From Chara braunii (Eukaryota; Streptophyta; Charophyceae; Charales; Characeae), in NCBI GenBank assembly GCA_003427395.1, contig BFEA01000443.1, positions 7,579-29,806 on the forward strand: a stretch of 22,228 bases of DNA, read 5' to 3'. The translations under genes and the position numbers were made by a program. The notes below the pieces were generated by a model. It searched no databases and was not told where the DNA came from. It saw only the letters and a list, made by a program, of their open reading frames with translations. This document shows, piece by piece, positions 19,054 to 22,228 of this stretch (position 1 is its first letter; every line of letters begins with the position of its first letter).

Positions 19054-20535
19054 GAGAAAGTTAGATAAGCGTATACCCAGGACCCTATCTATAGTGACCT
19101 CCTCAAGAAGGTAAAGGATGCCCCAGAGACCGGGCCAGATTACCGCACTACAGAGGGGTTATTATTTGAGAAGACTAATGTAGTAGACCGTCTATGCGTT
19201 CCCAACAGTGAGGAGATCCACAGTCTGATCCTAGGGGAATGCCATGATACAGAGGGACACTTCGGTTGGCAAAAGACTTTAGCCAATCTTATGCACGCGT
19301 ACGCATTGCCAGGAATGAAAAACGACTGCATAGAGTATGTCTGCAGTTGTAAAGTCTATCAAAGAAATAAGACTACTACGCGTGCGCCTCTAGGTCTTCT
19401 CAAACCCTTGCCTATTCCGGGCCAGCCTGGAGATTCAGTCTCCATTGACTTCATGGATGCCGGTGTCAAGAGTAGGCACGGCAAGAGCTAAGTCATAAAC
19501 GTAGTCGATAGATTTAGCATGTATGCTATTTTTGTTCCTTTGCCTGCAGAGGCACGTACCGAGTTAGTTATTCATAAGTTTTTCGATTTTTGGGTTAGTG
19601 AGCATGGCGTCCCATTGTCGATTGTTAGTGATAGAGATACCCGTTTTACCAGCCAGAACTGGCAGGAGCTGATGAGAGTCTATGGATCTAAGTTGTTGAT
19701 GTCGTCTGGCCGCCATCTAGAGACTAACGGTCAGACATAGCAGATGAACAAGATCCTGCAACAAGTTTTGCGCATGTACATTAGACCGGATCAGATTAAC
19801 TGGGACGAGATGTTACCCAAGGTAGCCAGTGCATACAATAACAACGTGCATTTGTCCACCTGTCGCACTCCCAACGAGTTGCACAAGTCCTTTAGACCGC
19901 GTAGACCGTTTGAGGGACTTAACCGGGATCAGATTCACAAGCTACCCCCCGGTACCAAGGAGTTCGCGATGCAGCACGAGAAAGAGATAGCCACTGTTGT
20001 TGAGAACCGCAGGAAGGCCCAGCGTCGGATGATAGAACAGGCTAATAAGCACCGTCGCCCATCGCAGTTTCAGGTAGGCGACCTGGTTTGGGTCAAGTCT
20101 AAAGAGTTTGCGCCTGAGGAGAACATCTCGCAAAAATTATTGCCCGCTTATAGAGGACCGTGGCCAGTCCTAGAAGTCAAGGGCGGAGATGATGGGCCGT
20201 CCTACACAGTAGAGATACCAGCACACCTCCATACCTACCCCGTGTTTCACGCATCAAAGTTGCTGTCGTGTGTCACAAGTCAACTGTTTCCATCCAGACG
20301 GTTCATGATCCCTCCAGACATGGACGGGAGATACGACATTGACGGCATTGTAGGTGAAGATGTGTTCAGGACAGGAGGTAGAGGTCGTCCGCAGAAGCAA
20401 TATAAGGTCCGGTTTGCATATCAGGAACCGGAGGATGACCGCTGGTTCACTAGAGCAGAACTTCTAGAGACAACTCCCGATATAGTTAGAGCCTACGAGA
20501 GAGATCAGAAAGGTAAAGGTCCTGCCTTGGACTGA
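19054..20535 (+). pseudogene. Element B integrase with chromodomain-like C-terminus, broken
   Basis: All of it lies in one frame, interrupted by TAA at 19066-19068, TAA at 19489-19491 and TAG at 19738-19740. The zinc-binding part has both His (19243-19245, 19258-19260), three residues closer than usual. It keeps one Cys (19348-19350), and the last Cys is Tyr (19357-19359). Core catalytic Asp residues are at 19447-19449 (SIDFMD) and 19630-19632 (SDRDTRF). The Glu position, 35 residues further on, is the TAG. The C-terminal part has the GDLVWV block, YPVFHASKLL, and a divergent chromodomain-like end (about 20335-20520, ending WFTRAELLETTPDIVRAYE). The stop at 20533-20535 lies 38 bases before the 3' LTR. 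Confidence 0.9.
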
Positions 20536-20560
20536 ATTATTCTCGGAGGACCTCGAATTT

Positions 20561-20573
20561 AGGCCGGCAGGAG
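20561..20573 (+). promoter_or_regulatory. Weak polypurine tract before the 3' LTR
   Basis: AGGCCGGCAGGAG directly precedes the 3' LTR start. Such a tract primes plus-strand DNA synthesis. It is interrupted by pyrimidines, so either it has decayed or the true tract is just the last seven bases or so. Confidence 0.5.
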
Positions 20574-21516
20574 TGAAACGGTATTCACCAGTTCGCAGTA
20601 GCTGATGCAGATCCCAGGGCTCGATCCCTAGCCCCCACCTTACCTATGTACAGTATCTATGTCGACCCCTAGAGTTGAACCTGCGACATGTGTATTTGTA
20701 ACAGTTGGTAGGTTGTCGTAGGGTCCATAGGTAGCAGGGCTTCAATCTGTAGGCCTGTCGGGTAGGAGTCTCAGTCAGGTTTAGAAGTCGTAGCTGTAGC
20801 GCTCTCGAAGAATCAAGGTCGTAGCTGCTACAAATCAAAAAGGTCAAGGTCGTAGCTGCTACAGTACCGAAAGGCCAAGTCTATTGCCTTCCGGAAGGTC
20901 CGAGTAGTGGCCTTTCGGAGTTTCCTACGTTTAGGCTAAGGCAAGTGGGCAAGTGGTGAGGCAAGTGGTGGAGTCTACCCGTGCTGAGTCAGCAGTCCCA
21001 GTCCTAGGCAGTCCTGGTCCTGTCAAGCAAGTACCGCACGGGAGTAAGTGCACTATGGGCATGGGAAAGGGGCCAGACCAACGAGCTGCAGAAGAATAAA
21101 TCAAGAGGCAGCGCCCAGCCATTCATTCATTCCTTCGTGAGCCATGAGGAAGCGCTGCCATAAGCGACTTGTGCGAGGTGGTCTGCAGTGAGCCCGAGGA
21201 CGAAGTGGACGAGAGAGAAGGAGTGTAGCCATAGCGATAGGGTAGTAGCGGCCATGGCCGCCATAGTTGTAGTCGGAGTTCAGTGTGTGTGTGTGCGTGA
21301 GTGTTCAGAGTATCGCGTGTGGGATATCCAGGGTGATCCTGTGTATGCGAACATAGAGTTGTGTGGGCACTGAGTCGCCATAGCCATCGAAGTGAACCTG
21401 TATCTAAACTGTGTCTCGGCTACCATATCTCTGAGTTTGAGTGGGCGCTCGTCACCAGTTTGCTGCGCACCTGTTTGCATGCATGGGAAGTGTGAATAAG
21501 AGCGAGTCTGATTGCA
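20574..21516 (+). repeat. 3' LTR of element B (943 bp)
   Basis: Direct repeat of 12647-13626 with the same TGAAACGG start and GATTGCA end. It has one 31-bp unit fewer (two units, 20811-20872) and a shorter, interrupted GT tract (about 21283-21302). Confidence 0.95.
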
Positions 21517-22073
21517 CTGAATGTCAGAAGGATTAAAAATTTAGTAAATTCTGAAATGTATGTCACGAAATTCTGAAATAACGTCAAAATTTAAACTAAT
21601 TTACGAAAGAATTTGATACAAATAAAGAATTTCACGTAACTTTTGAACAAAAACACCAGAATTAATTCCGTTCGCGGTGTTGGAAGAAGAGAGAATGAAG
21701 ATTAATCCTACCGAATTAGGTCGACATTCCGCACAGCGGGACGGGCAACATTGTCAAACAAGCACAAAAAGAAGATATACGCATCACGCACGTTAGGAAT
21801 TTTAGATGATGCGACAAATTGGGTCGGATGGGAGAGGAGGAAAGGGGGAATGGAGAGGAGATGGAAGAAGAGAAAAAAGGTGAGAACTTTGGGAGAGATC
21901 GGTGGGAGGGAGGGAGGGAATTAGCTATGAAACACCCGTGGACGTGTCTGCGGGCCCGATCTCGGATGGTGGCCTCATATGTGGCCGCGTCCATGGCCGA
22001 CCTGGTCCGCGCCGCGGACCCGATTTTACGAGATTTTTCATGAATTAAATCATAGGAAAAAATATATATATAT
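21517..22073 (-). other. AT-rich flank of element B, probable upstream side of element A
   Basis: AT-rich sequence with GAATTT-type strings matches the character of 12040-12646 across element B. Further out are a purine-rich stretch (21820-21930), a GC-rich block with the palindrome GGTCCGCG-C-CGCGGACC (22004-22020) and a TA tract (22063-22074). On the minus strand the TA tract could act as a TATA element for transcription toward element A. This is conjecture. I see no gene. Confidence 0.4.
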
Positions 22074-22110
22074 ATGGGGTTGTAGGGAATTTTCATCCCT
22101 ACAACCCCAT
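22074..22110. repeat. Perfect 15-bp-arm hairpin
   Basis: ATGGGGTTGTAGGGA (22074-22088), loop ATTTTCA, then the exact inverse (22096-22110). It directly abuts a TA dinucleotide tract. It may be the end or remnant of a foldback element or MITE. Confidence 0.93.
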
Positions 22111-22228
22111 TTGTTTTTTTCTGGAAACAGATATGTTTTTGGAATTATAAAAAATAAAAAATAGAAAAGATGGAAAAGAGAAATTTAAAAATAAATTTAA
22201 AAAAAAGTTTTTTTTGGGGGGGATTTTT
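22111..22228. other. Low-complexity AT-rich end of window
   Basis: Runs of A, T and a short G tract (near 22216-22223). Nothing recognisable as a gene or element. Confidence 0.7.

Larger units (their letters stand above)
12647..21516 (+). mobile_element. Element B: Ty3/gypsy LTR retrotransposon, degenerate but fully bounded
   Basis: An 8.87-kb element with two directly repeated LTRs, each starting TG and ending CA, an initiator-Met-type primer-binding site one base after the 5' LTR, a long leader, gag and pol in the order protease, RT, RNase H, integrase, and a purine-rich string before the 3' LTR. Flanking pentamers CTGGA (12642-12646) and CTGAA (21517-21521) fit a 5-bp target-site duplication with one mismatch. 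Seven in-frame nonsense codons plus frameshifts make it non-autonomous. Confidence 0.93.

Noticed and set aside
21716-22096. 126-residue minus-strand open frame
   Set aside because: It starts inside the hairpin and TA tract, has low-complexity composition and no recognisable domain. Chance frame in non-coding DNA.

Overview
The window is repeat-rich nuclear DNA of a plant-lineage eukaryote. It holds no recognisable host gene, rRNA, tRNA or CRISPR array. Its core is two decayed Ty3/gypsy (Metaviridae-type) LTR retrotransposons in opposite orientation, one inserted into the other. Three things point to the green lineage: a primer-binding site matching initiator Met tRNA, chromodomain-bearing integrases, and the style of the Gag and Pol proteins. 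The acid-rich, coiled-coil Gag of element B resembles, from memory, Gag-like proteins annotated in the charophyte alga Chara braunii. That is recollection and inference, not a database result.

Layout. 1-600: no gene seen. About 600-4005: pyrimidine-rich non-coding DNA on the + strand. It contains an old duplication about 1.44-1.5 kb apart, smaller tandem repeats, and an unusual density of short perfect hairpins; this is the least explained part of the window. 4006-4986: 3' non-coding tail of element A, with a 33-bp tandem repeat. 4987 to about 11.83 kb, minus strand: element A, a chromovirus-type element with gag, protease, RT, RNase H, integrase and chromodomain, broken by nine nonsense codons and several frameshifts, with a 123-N assembly gap in gag. 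About 12.04-12.646 kb and 21.517-22.07 kb: AT-rich DNA that looks like a single stretch (probably the 5' leader or promoter side of A) split by element B. 12647-21516, plus strand: element B, with two LTRs, primer-binding site, long leader, gag and pol. 22074-22110: a perfect 15-bp-arm hairpin beside a TA tract.

How the parts relate. In each element Gag would form the particle, protease would cut the polyprotein, RT/RNase H would copy the RNA, and integrase with a chromodomain would insert the DNA. Neither copy can do this alone. Both proteases have lost the active-site triad, both pol genes carry stops and frameshifts, and B's integrase has a stop exactly at its catalytic Glu codon. B's LTRs differ at 10 of about the first 250 aligned bases, all transitions, so B is old but much better bounded than A. 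B interrupts A-side sequence, so A is the older insertion.

The observations most worth checking are the hairpin-rich region at 0.7-3.3 kb (including one pre-miRNA-like hairpin and hairpins kept at matching positions of a diverged duplication with different arm sequences) and a helically phased array of 11 W-box cores in B's leader. I found no clearly new protein system.
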